Shown: positions 42,175 to 57,203 of the stretch, piece by piece
Layout of the letters: the number at the start of each line of letters is the position of its first letter
How positions within the stretch are numbered: position 1 is the stretch's first letter
From: Neocallimastix lanati (nom. inval.)
Lineage: Eukaryota > Neocallimastigomycota > Neocallimastigomycetes > Neocallimastigales > Neocallimastigaceae
Assembly: GCA_016946835.1 (NCBI GenBank)
Contig: JACVTC010000015.1
Span: forward strand, 580,001-637,500
Direction: 5' to 3'
Length of the DNA: 57,500 nt
Notes under the pieces: model-generated
Databases searched by the model: none
What the model was told of the DNA's origin: nothing
Seen by the model: only the letters and a program-made list of their open reading frames with translations
Program-made: the position numbers and the translations under genes

Positions 42175-43121
42175 TATTAATAAATTTCTAGGTTTGTAAT
42201 TATATAATATAATAATTTAACAAATTAAAAGAATGAAAAAAAAAAAAATGAAAAGCTTTATTTTTTATATAAAAGATAAATTTTAAATAAATTAAAAAAA
42301 AGGAAGAGGCAAGGTAAAGTATAGTGTTTAAATTAATAATAAAAATGAGATAAAAATTTTTTTAATTCATTAATGAAAATTCTTTACAGAATACATAGTA
42401 AAAATAATATATAAAATAAATAATAAGAATTTTTAATTTAAAAAAATTTTTTTTTAAACATTAATAAATAATAAAAAAAAGTTAATTTTTATAATATAAT
42501 TATATTATTTAATAAGTAAAATTATAATTTTTACAATATCAAATAATTTATATATAAAAAAATAATAATAATAATTATTATTATTAAAGATTTTCTTAAT
42601 AAAAAGAATTTCGATTAGAAGTAATGAAATTTTGGAGTAAAATATTAAATTTCTTTTTTTTTTTTTTTTTATTCAATCTTTTTATTGAATTATTACTTAA
42701 CAAAATAGTAAAATTAATTTATATTCCTATAATATTTAATTTATATTTATTAACCTTATTATATTAATTTATTTTTATTTTTTTAAATCAAAAAAATTGA
42801 ACTTTATTTATGTTAATTTATTTATATTTTTATTTCAACAAAATTGAACTTTCCAAACAATTTTTTTAATTCTATTTTTAAAAATAGTGTTAAAAATAGA
42901 ACTTTAAAGGTTTATTTTATTTATTTTATACTTGGTTTATTATTTAATTTATTATATTATATTATATACTTAAATAAACTTTATTTCATAATAAACTATT
43001 AAACTTTTAACATAATTTCTTTTTTTATGTGTGTTATTTTTTATTTATTAAATAAATAGTTATTAATAATTTTTTTATGATATATTGTAAATCGGAAAAA
43101 AATTGTGTAATACGAATTAAT

Positions 43122-43159
<38 letters not shown>

Positions 43160-44306
43160 AATATTAACCATTTTAAATATATATTTCCATTAAGATTTAT
43201 TATTATACAGTTCATAAGTAGTTAGATCTATTAATATTTAATTTCATTTATTTATTATTTCAATGTAATTAGCAATATATTAATTTTATATATGTTTTAG
43301 TACAAAATTAAATATTTATATATATGTATAGAAGTGAAGGAAGTATTTATTATATAATGAATTTAATACATGACAATTTATTATTTAGTTATTTATAATA
43401 TTTTGATATATATATATTTTTTTTATAATATTATTTAATATTATTTAATAGTAATATTTTGATGTACCATATATATGTTATCCAATATTATTTTAATATA
43501 ACTTTTATAGTAATTATTTATATAAAGTTTGTTATTTTCATAATACTTATAACCTTATTCTATGTTAATATTCAATTTTCTTTTTCGAATCGTATATTTA
43601 ATAATAATGATATTATTTATTAAATTTAATATTTTTAATTTATTACTTAATATAATAAAAATTTTATCTATTAATATATATTATTTTATTTATTTTACCA
43701 TGGTAATAAAAAGTATGGAGAAGTTTAAATAATTAAAATAAAATATTATTAAATAAAACAATATAATGTAAATAAAGATTTATATGAATTATATGAATAT
43801 CAAACTACGAAAAGTATAATAGTTTTTAAAAAAAAATATAAAATAAAAAATATTTAATCATAAAGAAAATTAAAATAAAAAAAAAAAATAATTAAAAAAT
43901 AAAAATAAAAATATAAATATAAATATAAATATATAATTATTATTTAATAATTATTTATTAGTTATTTATTAGTTATCTATTTAATTATTTTAATAATTAT
44001 TGATTATTATTTATTATTTATTATTTATTATTTATTATTTATTATTTATTATTTATTATTTATTATTTATTATTTATTATTTATTATTTATTATTTATTA
44101 TTGATTATTGATTATTCAATTATTTATTATTTATTATTTAATTTTTTTATGTTAACCGACTATTGGTAGAAAAGACATAATAATACCTTTAATATTGTTT
44201 TGTATTAATAATTATTATTAACACTTACATTTATTTAAGTTTTAGAAAAAGGACAGTTTTAAAGTATAACAATTTTTTATATAAATACATAAATAAAATT
44301 AACAAA
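42175..44306. other. Long A/T spacer upstream of the CBM18 gene
   Basis: No gene seen. Includes a T run at 43129-43158 and a TTATTTA/TATTTAT heptamer tract at 43996-44104 (about 15 units). Confidence 0.65.
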
Positions 44307-44332
44307 TGATATAAAACAAATATGTGTAGCAA
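44307..44332 (+). repeat. 26-bp direct repeat, left copy
   Basis: TGATATAAAACAAATATGTG followed by TAGCAA, identical to 44988-45013. Both copies continue into similar A/T sequence (TTGTATATTTAA). They bracket the GC-richer island and lie just upstream of gypsy-derived sequence, so they may be LTR-related or mark an insertion. Confidence 0.8.
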
Positions 44333-44724
44333 TTTGTATATTTAAATATTTATATATTCAGATATTAAATTTCTTATTATAATAATTTAAATTATTATAT
44401 ATTATATATTATTATTTATATTTTATATATATTATATTTTTAATATATATTTCATAAATATTAAATTATACTTTTTATTTTAAATTATTTAAGTTTATAA
44501 TTATTAAAGTTTATATAATTAATATAATAGTTTATATTCTTATTTATTATATTTATTTATATTTTTAATACTTTACAATATAATTAATATTAATCGTATT
44601 CTTGTTTTTGTTTTTCTTTGGTAGAAATAATATTGTAATTATAAAATAATAAAATATTATTAAAAATTATTAATAACTCAAATACACTTATTAAACCAGC
44701 TACAACATAAAGAATATCACATTA

Positions 44725-44974
44725 TATGGGTGGTAACATGATCACCCGTCGCATTAAATCTAAAATAATTAAAAACAAAGAAAAGTTTTAATGTCTTTTG
44801 AAATAGATAGTATGGTATTCACTAAACTCTCCACCCTACCTCCCCTCTTGAACCACACAAGAAAGATCATCAAAAAAAAAAAAAAAATTGAATTACTTAC
44901 TATAAGTTCTGTGTTTGGAAACGGTGTCAGTAAATGTGTATTTGATGAGAATTAACAGGATTACTGACAGAACT
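44725..44974 (+). ncRNA. Candidate structured RNA or retroelement leader (GC-richer island)
   Basis: A 250-bp island far richer in G+C than its surroundings. GGGTG (44728-44732) can pair with CACCC (44743-44747). AGTTCTG (44905-44911) pairs with CAGAACT (44968-44974), and TCAGTAA (44927-44933) with TTACTGA (44961-44967); the two stems are continuous on the 3' side and separated by a 15-nt bulge on the 5' side. A C-rich stretch lies at 44830-44860. A 22-codon frame from 44726 (MGGNMITRRIKSK) also exists. Could be a non-coding RNA or the leader of the neighbouring gypsy relic. TGATGA and CTGA strings occur, but a C/D snoRNA layout does not fit well. Confidence 0.3.
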
Positions 44975-44987
44975 CCGTGAGATTATC

Positions 44988-45013
44988 TGATATAAAACAA
45001 ATATGTGTAGCAA
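44988..45013 (+). repeat. 26-bp direct repeat, right copy
   Basis: Second copy of the sequence at 44307-44332, 681 bp away, directly after the GC-richer island. Confidence 0.8.
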
Positions 45014-45298
45014 CATATTTGTATATTTAATAATAATTAAATATTAAATTTATATCTCTTCTAGAAATAATAATATTTGAAATAATTTCTTATTCATATA
45101 TTATTCAATATTCATATATATATTATTTATTATAATATTAAATATATTAAATTAAATAGTTAATTTCTTCTAAAAATATATAAAAGAATATTATTATATA
45201 TATAACTTAAATATTCCTTTGATAATTATTTAAGTGGCTTATTTTCAAAAAAAAAAAAAAAAAAACGACTTATTTTAGATTAATATATACATTAATTA

Positions 45299-45508
45299 AT
45301 GATGTACCTTTATATCCAGATACCTACGACAGAAGAATGCTTGGCGTATGTAACAAACAAAACATTAACAAAAACTAATAAAATCAAAAATATTATTAAA
45401 AGTTACAAGAAAATGGAATCATTTTTAATTAGTAATGAAAGAAATAGAAGCCATATTGCTGGATTATGGTTTGAATGTTTAATTAGCTTAAATAATAAAA
45501 TTAATTAA
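45299..45508 (+). CDS. Short open frame of unknown origin, perhaps retroelement-derived
   Basis: 69 codons (MMYLYIQIPTTEECLAYVTN..., ...ERNRSHIAGLWFECLISL). Base composition is more coding-like than the spacer, and it lies just before gypsy-type fragments on the same strand, so it may be a gag remnant. No motif recognised; low confidence as a gene. Confidence 0.3.
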   Translation: MMYLYIQIPTTEECLAYVTNKTLTKTNKIKNIIKSYKKMESFLISNERNRSHIAGLWFECLISLNNKIN

Positions 45509-45678
45509 ATTAGAATTTAATTTATTTTTCTAACCTTTTAGAAAGTAAAATTATAATTAAACCTATATCTTTAATTATTAATTTTAATTTTTTTTTAATA
45601 ATTAAATTATAACTAAAGCATTAAATAAAACATATACTCAATTTTTTTAGTTAAATCTTATTATCAATATTTTATATT

Positions 45679-45761
45679 TTAGTGTCTGTAATTAATAGCT
45701 TTATGACCTAATTCATAACATCTAAAGCACATAATTTTATTATTCTTATTGTTTTTAACTA
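45679..45761 (-). pseudogene. Gag-type CCHC zinc-knuckle fragment on the minus strand
   Basis: Reads NNKIMCFRCYELGHKAINYRH then stop. CxxCxxxxHxxxxC spacing is kept, but the last Cys is Tyr. Such knuckles belong to retroviral-type Gag proteins. It lies on the strand opposite to the adjacent pol fragment, with only a few bases between them, so the element was rearranged or two elements meet here. Confidence 0.55.
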
Positions 45762-45764
45762 TAT

Positions 45765-47105
45765 GCAAATAGAAAAAGACTTGTTAGGACATCGTTTAAC
45801 TAAATTAAAACAATTAGAAAGCAAGATTAAAACTTCTAAAAATACTTTCTGAAGACCTACATATAAATGGATTCTATATAGGAATTTTGTTCCAAATTGC
45901 GCTAAAATTACTGAATTATTGCGTAAAATTCTTCCAAAAGGGGTCAATTTCAGTTAGACACAGGAACAGAATCATGCTTTTATTTTATTAAAAAAAAAAA
46001 AAAAAAAAAAAAAAACTTATTATTCCTATTCTTAAATTCCTAGACTTTGAAAAAGAATTTATTATTAGAATAGATGCTTCCAAAAAAGGTAAAGGTAAAG
46101 TTTTTCGACAAGCTGATGATCATTCAGTAGAACATTCAGTTCATTTTGTAAGTTGAAGTCTTACTAAAGCTTAAAAGAATTATAGCATTACGGATTTAGA
46201 AGGAACAGTTTTTTATAACTGTATCACTAAGTTGAAACCATATACTGTGGGAAGTTCATTTCATAATATACCATGTACACTTACCATAAACCTTTACTAA
46301 AATTATTCAAGAATAAGGAACCAAATAATGCTTGATTAATAAACCGAGTTAACTAGGAATTGATATTCATTATGAACAAGGGAAAAAAAATGTAGTCGCA
46401 GATGCACTCCCAAGAATGAAGAATGAAAAGAAAAGTATTACTATGACAACCAAAGAGGATGAAGAGGTTAAAGGAAATCTATTGTCTAAGGCGATTAAAG
46501 AATTTATGGAAGGAAAATTCACAAATATGGATTGAGTGAATTATTTTATTGATGGTAAGACCTATAGGAAGTTAGTCATCGAAACTAATGAAAAACTGAA
46601 ATTAATCCTTGAGGTACACCGAATCACATATGAGAGATATTATAAAACTTATTAAAGGCTTTAGAAAAGTTACTATTGGAACGACATGGTAAATAATATT
46701 AAATTGGTAATATCAAAATGTGAAAGATGCCAATTAAATCGTCCGCAACAGTATTCAGAACACACCGAAAATATTCTTATTGATATTATTGTTGCTGAAT
46801 ACTATTATACCAAATGGATGGAAGCTGAACCAACAAAAAAATCACATCAAAGGATGACATATAATTTATAATTAATACTTTCGCAAAACATAGTGTACCA
46901 CAAGTTATTATAACTGTTATTGGAGTTCAGTTCACTTCAGATATGACCAAGGTATTTCTCAATTTATATAATATCTATGTAAAAAAAAAATTCACCTCTA
47001 TCATACTGAAATTAGGAAATAGGTAAATTATTACGATTTCTTTGAACACAAAATAAGGACTGAGATAAAGTTATTCCTTCAGAGTTATTGGCACTTGTTT
47101 TGAAA
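45765..47105 (+). mobile_element. Ty3/gypsy retrotransposon relic (end of RT, RNase H, integrase)
   Basis: Order of pieces is that of Ty3/gypsy pol. RT end: LLGHRLTK, YRNFVPNCAKITELLRKIL, then F-S-stop-TQEQNHAF. RNase H: FEKEFIIRIDASKKGKGKV, HFVS-stop-SLTKA-stop-KNYSITDLEG, NVVADALPRMK near 46394. Integrase HHCC: EVHRITYERYY...CERCQLNRP near 46610-46745. Core: YYTKWMEAEPTKK near 46801 and SVPQVII...GVQFTSDMTK near 46895, with the Asp before NG altered. Many stops and frameshifts; no intact frame over 60 codons. LTRs were not found with confidence. Dead copy. Confidence 0.88.
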
Positions 47106-47474
47106 TGAGCGATTAAAAATATAAATAGTTTAGTTAATAGTTTAGTCAATAGTTAATTTATTTAAAATGTAATTATAAATAGTAAATTAATATATATATA
47201 TATATGTTGTATTGTTGTAAACATATATATGTATAATATAAATAAATATCTGTAAGATAATATATAAATAATTTGAAATAATCTTATTTATTAATATTCT
47301 CAGAAATCCACAAATATATAAAAATTAAAATTAAATAAATATAAATAAAATAAAAAAAAAAAGAAAAAATAAATAAATAAAAATTAGAATTGATACGTCG
47401 CCTTTAAATCCTCATTTATGACAAACTATACCAAGATATCTCCAAGATATAAAAAATATTAATATAAATATTAA

Positions 47475-47515
<41 letters not shown>

Positions 47516-48016
47516 TTTATTTTATTTTTATTATACATCGTAATAGAAGTTTATTGTTTTAGTGCATAAAAAGTTATTAATAAAAATATAAAAATAAAAA
47601 TATTTAATTGAAAATTTGTTTTATAGTATTCATAATGATATAGATATAAAAGTTTTAATTAAATATATAAAATATTTATTTAGAAATATTTATTGAAAAA
47701 GATATTTTTAATTTTATATATTATTTATTCACTTATTTATTTTTAAAGCATTCTAAATTTTAATTATTAAATAAAAATTTATATATATATAAAACAGATA
47801 ATATTTTTTTCAAATATACAATATTCTTAAAATTATCTAATTTATATATATAAAGAGAATTACAATAAAATAATAAAAAAATAATTCATTATATTTATCT
47901 TCAAAAAAAAAAAAAAAAAATGCAGAATAAAATTGTATTCATCATACTTATCGCTTCCATAACCAATAAATAATATGAACATAAACACAAAATTAAGTGT
48001 TTAAAATTAAAAAAAA

Positions 48017-48047
<31 letters not shown>

Positions 48048-48799
48048 AAAATAAATATTATAATAGTGTAGTATAAAATATAAAATTTATTAAATAATAA
48101 AGCAAAAAATCTAAAACCTTTTTATTAATGTATATAATGAAAATGTTAATAAATCAATGTATATATAAAAATAAATAATAATAATAATTTAATAAAGCAT
48201 AAAATTTAATACCTTTTTATTAATGTATATAATAAAAATGTTAATAAATCAATGTATATATAAAAATAAATAATAATAATAATTTTTATTCAATAAATAA
48301 ATAAATAAAAAACTAAAAAGTATAATTATATATATATATATTTATTTGTAATTACGAATTTACGCTATGTTGAAAAAAAAAAAAAAAAAAAAAAAAAACT
48401 ATTTATTTATCTATTTTTTTTTTTTTTTTTTTTCATGAGACTATAATGTGTATCTATATATATATTTTATTTTATTTTATTTTATTTTTTAATTAATGTT
48501 TTGATTTTGAAAAAAGAAAAAAATTTTTTTTCTCTTTAATTATTTTTTTTTTTACTTTAATTAATTTTTTTTTTTTATAATCATTTTAAATGTGATAGTT
48601 ATTAAATGGTTTTATTATTGTTTTGGTTGATTTTTGGAAAATTGTTTAGTTTTATAATGATATAAATCAAAGTATGATTATATACTTTTATGTACATATT
48701 AACATGTTCTTTTTATTTTATTTTAAATTATTTATTTATTAATTAATTATAAATATGTATTCTTCCTCTATTTTGTAGTTTGACAGTATTATTAGTGGA
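47106..48799. other. Spacer 3' of paralogue E
   Basis: A/T DNA with a T run at 47479-47513, AAAT tracts, and the tandem duplication listed below. No gene recognised. Confidence 0.6.
48096..48285. repeat. 95-bp tandem duplication
   Basis: Two near-identical copies, 48096-48190 and 48191-48285, both with CCTTTTTATTAATGTATATA and TTAATAAATCAATGTATAT. A few substitutions and small indels separate them. Confidence 0.88.
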
Positions 48800-51031
<2,232 letters not shown>

Positions 51032-51720
51032 TCTTTTTTATTACAAATTATAGTTTTTTTATTTATAAAAAATGATATAAAATAAACAAATATATAAATA
51101 AATGAAAAATATATATATATATAGTTATTTTTATTTTTATTTTCAAAGAAATTACAAAAATAAAAATAAGAAATAAAAATGTACTTTTTATAAAAAAGTA
51201 TGTGTATATTTATTATTTATTATTATATATTATTATCTATCGTTACTATTAATATTTCTTTTTAACTTAAACCTTCTTCGAATTATTAAAAAAAAAAAAA
51301 AACTTCTTCGAATTATTAAAAAAAAAAAAAGTTTAAAATTATATATTTATTGGTTAAATATATTGGTAAATATAAAATTAATATACTATAATTTATACAC
51401 CAATAAAAATAATATTAAAAATTCATTGAATTAATATATAAAAATTTATTAACCAATATATAATTTTTAAAAATTTAATATAAAAATAAAATCAAAAAAA
51501 AAATAAAAAGAAAAAAAGAAAACAAGGCTTTTTCTTATTTTATATATGATAAAACTTTAAAAATAAATCAATAAATTAATAATTAATTTAATAAATCAAA
51601 TAAATCTAATAATTAAATCTAATAAGTAAATAAATAGAAAATTAATTATGTAAATAAATTTAAGGCGATATAAGTTTTAGATTGTTTATTGTTTAAAAAA
51701 AAATTAAAAAAATTAAGATT
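51032..51720. other. Spacer and promoter side of paralogue E
   Basis: A/T DNA. A short tandem duplication of CTTCTTCGAATTATT followed by an A run lies at 51269-51330. No gene. Confidence 0.6.
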
Positions 51721-52480
51721 GTCACGTGTTATTATCATTAATAGCGGGGTGGTGCGGAGGGTGGTGCGTTTCGGAATGTGGCTTTATAAATTTTTACATA
51801 AATTGTCATTTCGGAATGTGGCTTATATTATTTTTTATAAATTTTTATTTATGAATATAATATTTAAACATTAAAATAAAATGGCACATATAATTTCTTT
51901 GAAAAAATAATTATTAAAAATATTTAAAATGTGATATATTTCAAAAAAAATGATGATTTACATTCGCCATATATATTAAATTATGAAATTATTATAAAAT
52001 AAAATATTTATTTAATTATTATTTAATTATTTATTTATATAAAAAAACTTATATATAATACGCCATCTCAAAAAACATGTGGCTTATATATATTCACGTG
52101 AAAATGGCACATATAATTTCTTTGAAAAAATAATTATTAAAAATATTTAAAATGTGATATATTTCAAAAAAAATGATGATTTACATTCGCCATATATATT
52201 AAATTATGAAATTATTATAAAATAAAATATTTATTTAATTATTATTTAATTATTTATTTATATAAAAAATTTTATATATAATACGCCATCTCAAAAAGCA
52301 TGTGGCTTATATATATTCACGTGAGGTTCCGAAACGCGCTCTCCCCTATAGATCTATGCTATTAATGTTTAAATATTATATTCATAAATAAAAATTTATA
52401 AAAAATAATATAAGCCACATTCCGAAATGAAAATTTATGTAAAAATTTATAAAGCCACATTCCGAAACGCACCACCCTCG
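51721..52480. mobile_element. Foldback element: long inverted arms around a tandem repeat
   Basis: Arms 51757-51874 and 52362-52479 are reverse complements over 118 bp with one mismatch that I can see. Each arm holds TTTCGGAATGTGGCTT (or its complement) twice, about 42 bp apart. Between them a 223-bp unit is repeated: 51881-52103 and 52104-52322, both starting ATGGCACATATAATTTC and ending ATATATTCACGTGA. CACGTG occurs at three joints (about 51723, 52096, 52316). No transposase frame. No clear target-site duplication seen. A non-autonomous foldback/MITE-like element or satellite block is likely; the arms' GC content is above background. Confidence 0.8.
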
Positions 52481-54944
52481 ATCTATATAAATAAATGTAA
52501 TAAAATTGATTGTATACACATGATAATATATTTATTTTTTATGTTCCTATTTTTCAATATAAAAAATATATACTTATATCGCATAAATTAATAAGTTTAG
52601 GTTTATCTCATCTCTTTGAAATAATTTTTTACTAAGTTTAATTTAAAAGTTTTATTAATTATTAAAAAATAGAATGAATGAATTTAAATAATATTCAATA
52701 AAAGATGCTAAAAAATAATTAAAGTCTTCAATCTATATACATATATATATAAATATAAAAAAAAAAAAAAAAACATATCAATTTTATTAACCATTTAATT
52801 ATTATTAATAATAATAATAATAATATTTTATACTCTAATATGAAACATTTTTTCATTTTCTATTTTTTATTTTTTTTATTTATTTTTTATTTATATTATA
52901 TTATATTATTATATTTTTATTTTTCCTTCTTACAATTTCATTTTATATTTATTTTTTCCTTTTCGCTTTTTTTATATTAAATATTTCAAAATGAGGCTTT
53001 ATATGAATTGTGGCGTCCTTTATTTTTTTTTCTTATATACAAATATATTAATGAAAATGAAAATGTCTGATAAATATAAAAAGTATAAAAGTTATTATTA
53101 AAATCATGATATTAATTAGATATTAATTAGTATAATAAAATAATTATTTATTAATATTTAATTATAAAGATTTAAAAAAAAAAATAAAATTAAATAAAAT
53201 AAAATAAAATAAAATAAAAAAAATGAAAAAATGTTTATATATCTTAATATAAAAAAAATCTTTAAAAATTCTTAAAAATATAAAAAAATATTATTTAAAA
53301 TATAAAATAAAATAATCTATATATGTTCTTAAAAATAAAATATTCTTTATATTTTTTTATAGATTTATAAAATTTTTAATATTTTTTAAAGAATACTTTA
53401 AGTATAAAATTATTATTATAAAAATAAAAAATATTTTAATTTTTTATAGTACTAAATTTTATAATCAAAAAGCCTCATTCAACACTCCCATATTTATTTT
53501 TGTATTTAGGTTACACAAAGTTTTATTCTCATACGCCATATATTTTAAATTTATATTGTGAGGCACATATCAATAGTTCATATATTATCTATAATGAAAA
53601 TTTAAAAAATTTAAATAACTTTAATATCTTTAAAAAAAAGGGTAAAATATATATTAAATTTAAATATTTATTGATATAATTTTAAAAATTTTTTTTTTTT
53701 CAATTTTATTAGCTATGAATATTGTTTCTTATTCATATCAAGTTTTTTTTTTTTTTTTTTTTTTTTTTTGATTATGTATTTCTTAAATAACTTTTTTCTT
53801 TTTTTTAACATTGAACATAAACTTTTATGATAAATAAGTGATAGAAAAAAGTAATTATAAAGTTTTAAGAGAAGAATTTGTTTAAAGTTTTTAATTATTC
53901 TTTTATTAATTTACTATTTCTATAATTATTCATTAATAGTACCATCATTTTAATAATGCTTATCTAAATTTTTCTTATTCCTTTTAATATTACTCAACAA
54001 ATATAATTATATCTCTATATAAAAAGGAAATAAAAAAGATATAATCAATTAAATATTTTACTTATTATTTTATTAAATATTTTATATAACCTTTTTTTTT
54101 TAACTTGTAACAAAAAATTTTATAATTTATATAAAATAATTTAAAATGATTTACTATTAATATTTATTATTATATATATAATTATAAATATTTATTTATA
54201 TTTTATAATTATTACAATTATTTTTATAAAGATGTATTTTAATTCACATAATTGAATTTTCAAAACTTTATATTATAATTAGATATTATTGATATAATAT
54301 ATATATATTTAAACTGTAATGTTTCTTTTAATAAGTAATTTTTTTTTATATTAATAATTATGTAAAAATTGGATTAATCACTAGTTATAATTTTTAAAAT
54401 TAAATATATTTTACTTAAAAATAGTATATTTTTCATATTGCTTGAAAAATATAACTTTATATTGTTATTTACTTTTATTTTTTATTCTCATTGATTAAAG
54501 TTAATTTTTATTATTTTTTTTATATACATTAATATGATAACTAAATTTAGATAATATCAGAACATTTATATATATCTATATCTACACTTCATTAAAACTT
54601 ATATATTATCTTGTATATATGTTTATATATATACTTTTTTTTATTTATTTTCAGTTTTTGCTTTATATTCAATTTAAGCATTATTTTAATGATGAATTTA
54701 ATAGTATATATATTACTAATTTTATTTATTATTATTATTTTTTATTATTATTATTTATTATTTATTATTATTATTATTTAATATTACTATTATTATTAAC
54801 TATTATTTTATATGTTATCAAAATTTAAAATTCTAAAAAGCCATAATAAACTTTATTAACATATATTTTATAATATCATATATATATTATTATTATTATT
54901 ATTATTGTTATTTTTTTTTTTTTTAAAAAAAAAAATCTTTTAAG
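52481..54944. other. Long A/T spacer
   Basis: No gene seen. 53510-53600 (CATACGCCATATATTTTAAAT, then GAGGCACATATCAATAG) resembles the inner unit of the foldback element (CATTCGCCATATATATTAAAT, ATGGCACATATAATT) and may be a diverged relative. AATGAGGCTTT at 52992 is inverted at about 53468. T run at 53742-53769. Confidence 0.55.
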
Positions 54945-55433
54945 TTAGCTTTTAATTTCATTTAATTGGAAATTAACATTCATATTCTTCTTTTCATTTT
55001 GTTTTTTCAGAAGTTCTTCATTGTATAGCTTTTCTTGGTATTTCATCTTATTGACTTTCTTTTCGAAATTTTTTTCTGCAAGTTTTAATTGCTTTTTAGT
55101 GTAATAATCCTTTCTATCATTACTTTTTTCTGGTGATATCAAATATGTGCTATTAATTAAATCACTACAACTACTATCATTTTCTTGATTTTTATTTATG
55201 TCATTTTTATCATTATTATTGTAAATATTAATAAATTGACTTTCATCAATACTTTGATATACATTTGGTAATAATGTAGAAGGTGAATTTTGTCCTTTAT
55301 TATTGGGTATAACGACAAATTTATCTGATTTAAGGGTTAAATTGATAGTATTATTTTCCATTCTATTATTTGTTAAATTCTTATTCTTACTACTTGATGC
55401 AGAAGATCTAGGATTGGGTGAGAATGATTTCAT
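54945..55433 (-). CDS. Hypothetical Ser/Asn-rich protein with C-terminal coiled coil
   Basis: 162 codons from ATG 55433. N-terminal half is low-complexity (SFSPNPRSSASSSKNKN, later NNNDKNDINKNQENDSS); the last 50 residues form a charged helix (KKQLKLAEKNFEKKVNKMKY and on), typical of a coiled coil. No signal peptide, no known domain. Codon use is that of real genes here, and the frame is long for this A/T level, so it is probably genuine. Its stop is followed by a T/A-rich tail. It could also be the last exon of a longer gene, since in-frame sequence upstream of the ATG is short but open. It lies tail-side of the CFAP99-like gene on the same strand, 267 nt away. Confidence 0.6.
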   Translation of the reverse strand: MKSFSPNPRSSASSSKNKNLTNNRMENNTINLTLKSDKFVVIPNNKGQNSPSTLLPNVYQSIDESQFINIYNNNDKNDINKNQENDSSCSDLINSTYLISPEKSNDRKDYYTKKQLKLAEKNFEKKVNKMKYQEKLYNEELLKKQNEKKNMNVNFQLNEIKS

Positions 55434-55700
55434 ATATATAAAACCCTCTTTATTTTTTTTACTGTGATATTTTCTTTTTTGTCGTTCTTTAAGATATAAA
55501 GGCCATGTATAGTCAATTAATTATATATTTATTTATAATAAATAATTTTAAAATATATTAAATAAAATACAATTTATATATATATATATATTAATATATT
55601 AATATATTTTATATATTTATTTTTAATTTATTATTGCTATTAGTTTTTTATTTATTTATTTATTTTTTTAATTTTTTTTTTAATTTCATTTATTTATTTT

Positions 55701-57167
55701 TTAATAATTATTATCTAATAAATAAATTTTATTCATACGTTCTTTTCTCTGTTGTAATTCATAATAGAGACTTTGAATATCATCTAGATTTTGAGTTGGT
55801 GTACTTTGCTTTGATTTTAATGAAAAGACTTCATTGGTTTGAACATTCCTTTTTTCATTTAATAAATCTTCTAATCGTTTTTGTCTCTCCATTTTATTTT
55901 TTTCATTTTTTATTCTCTGTTCTGTTCTAATCAATCGATCGTTTTCTATATTTTGTCTTATTTTTTTCAACACTAAATTTTTTTCTTTTTTTCTTGATAA
56001 AATTAATTCCCTTTGACGATTTTCTTCTTCTTTTGCTGCTTCTTTTACCAATGCTAATCGTTGTTTTAGTTCAACTATTGACATTTCATTTAAAAATCCA
56101 TAATTTGGTGTTTCTGTAAGATCAATTTCTGGTTTATAATTCATAACATATTGTTCTAATAATCTATAAAATGAAAAGAAAGGAAAATACCAATAAGATA
56201 AATAAATAAAAAATAATTATTATCATTAAATATTAAATTAATTATAAGATTAATATTAAAATATATATTGAAGTAATATATATATATATTATTTTTTTTT
56301 TCTTATATCATAATTTTATATAGAAAAATTAATATTATAATACCTAATTTGTTTAATAAGTTGAGCCTTTTTTTGTAACTCTTCTTCTTGTTGCTTCTGA
56401 ATTTGAATTTGAATTTCTTTTGATTCATCTTTTATTTCAGTTGCTGTTTAATTAAGTGATAAATATATATTAAAATTAAATTTTATTAAATACTAAGAAT
56501 AATATATTTTGATATTTAATTTTAATATAATTTTTTAAGTTTTTATATTTTTTATACCATTTTTCTTTTTGATTTCAGTCATTTTTTTTTTTGCTTCATT
56601 AGCTTGTATTTCAATATTATGTACTTGTCTTATAAAGTCCTTATTGATTTTATCTTGTTCTTTTTTTGTTTCATTAATTATTTTTTTATTCTCTTCAGTT
56701 TGTTCTTTAACTTGTTGTACTATTTCTCTATATTAATGATATATATATTGATTTTTTTAAGTATTATTAATAGATTTTAATATACATTTTTAAAAAAAAA
56801 TTTTTTTATAATATTTTTAATAAATAAAATTTATATTATTAAATGATATTTTTTAATTATACAAATTTTTATTTTATTTTATTTTATTTTATTTTATTTC
56901 ATAATAATATTAAAAAAATTGTTTATTTACTGTTTTTCTTTTACAACATCTTCTAGAGCATCTAATGCATCTTCGTGTAATAATTGAATTTCAAACTTTT
57001 TTTTCAATTCATCTAATTTCATTTCCTCATATTCTATATATATATATGTAATATAATAAATTATAAATTATAATTATAATTAATAATATAATAATTTTTT
57101 ATAATCATTTAATACCAATAAAGAAATTATTAATAAACTTTTATATATTATATAAAAATAATATATG

Positions 57168-57203
<36 letters not shown>

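Noticed and set aside
43996-44104. Internal telomere-like repeat (TTATTTA heptamers)
   Set aside because: The unit has no G-rich strand and similar heptamers occur in several spacers, so it is ordinary simple sequence.
44940-44992. C/D box snoRNA
   Set aside because: TGATGA and two CTGA strings exist, but C' to D spacing is too short and no terminal stem of useful length forms.
51689-51874. 61-codon frame with VVRRVVRFGMWLY
   Set aside because: Lies in the arm of the foldback element, where the doubled arm motif creates the frame.
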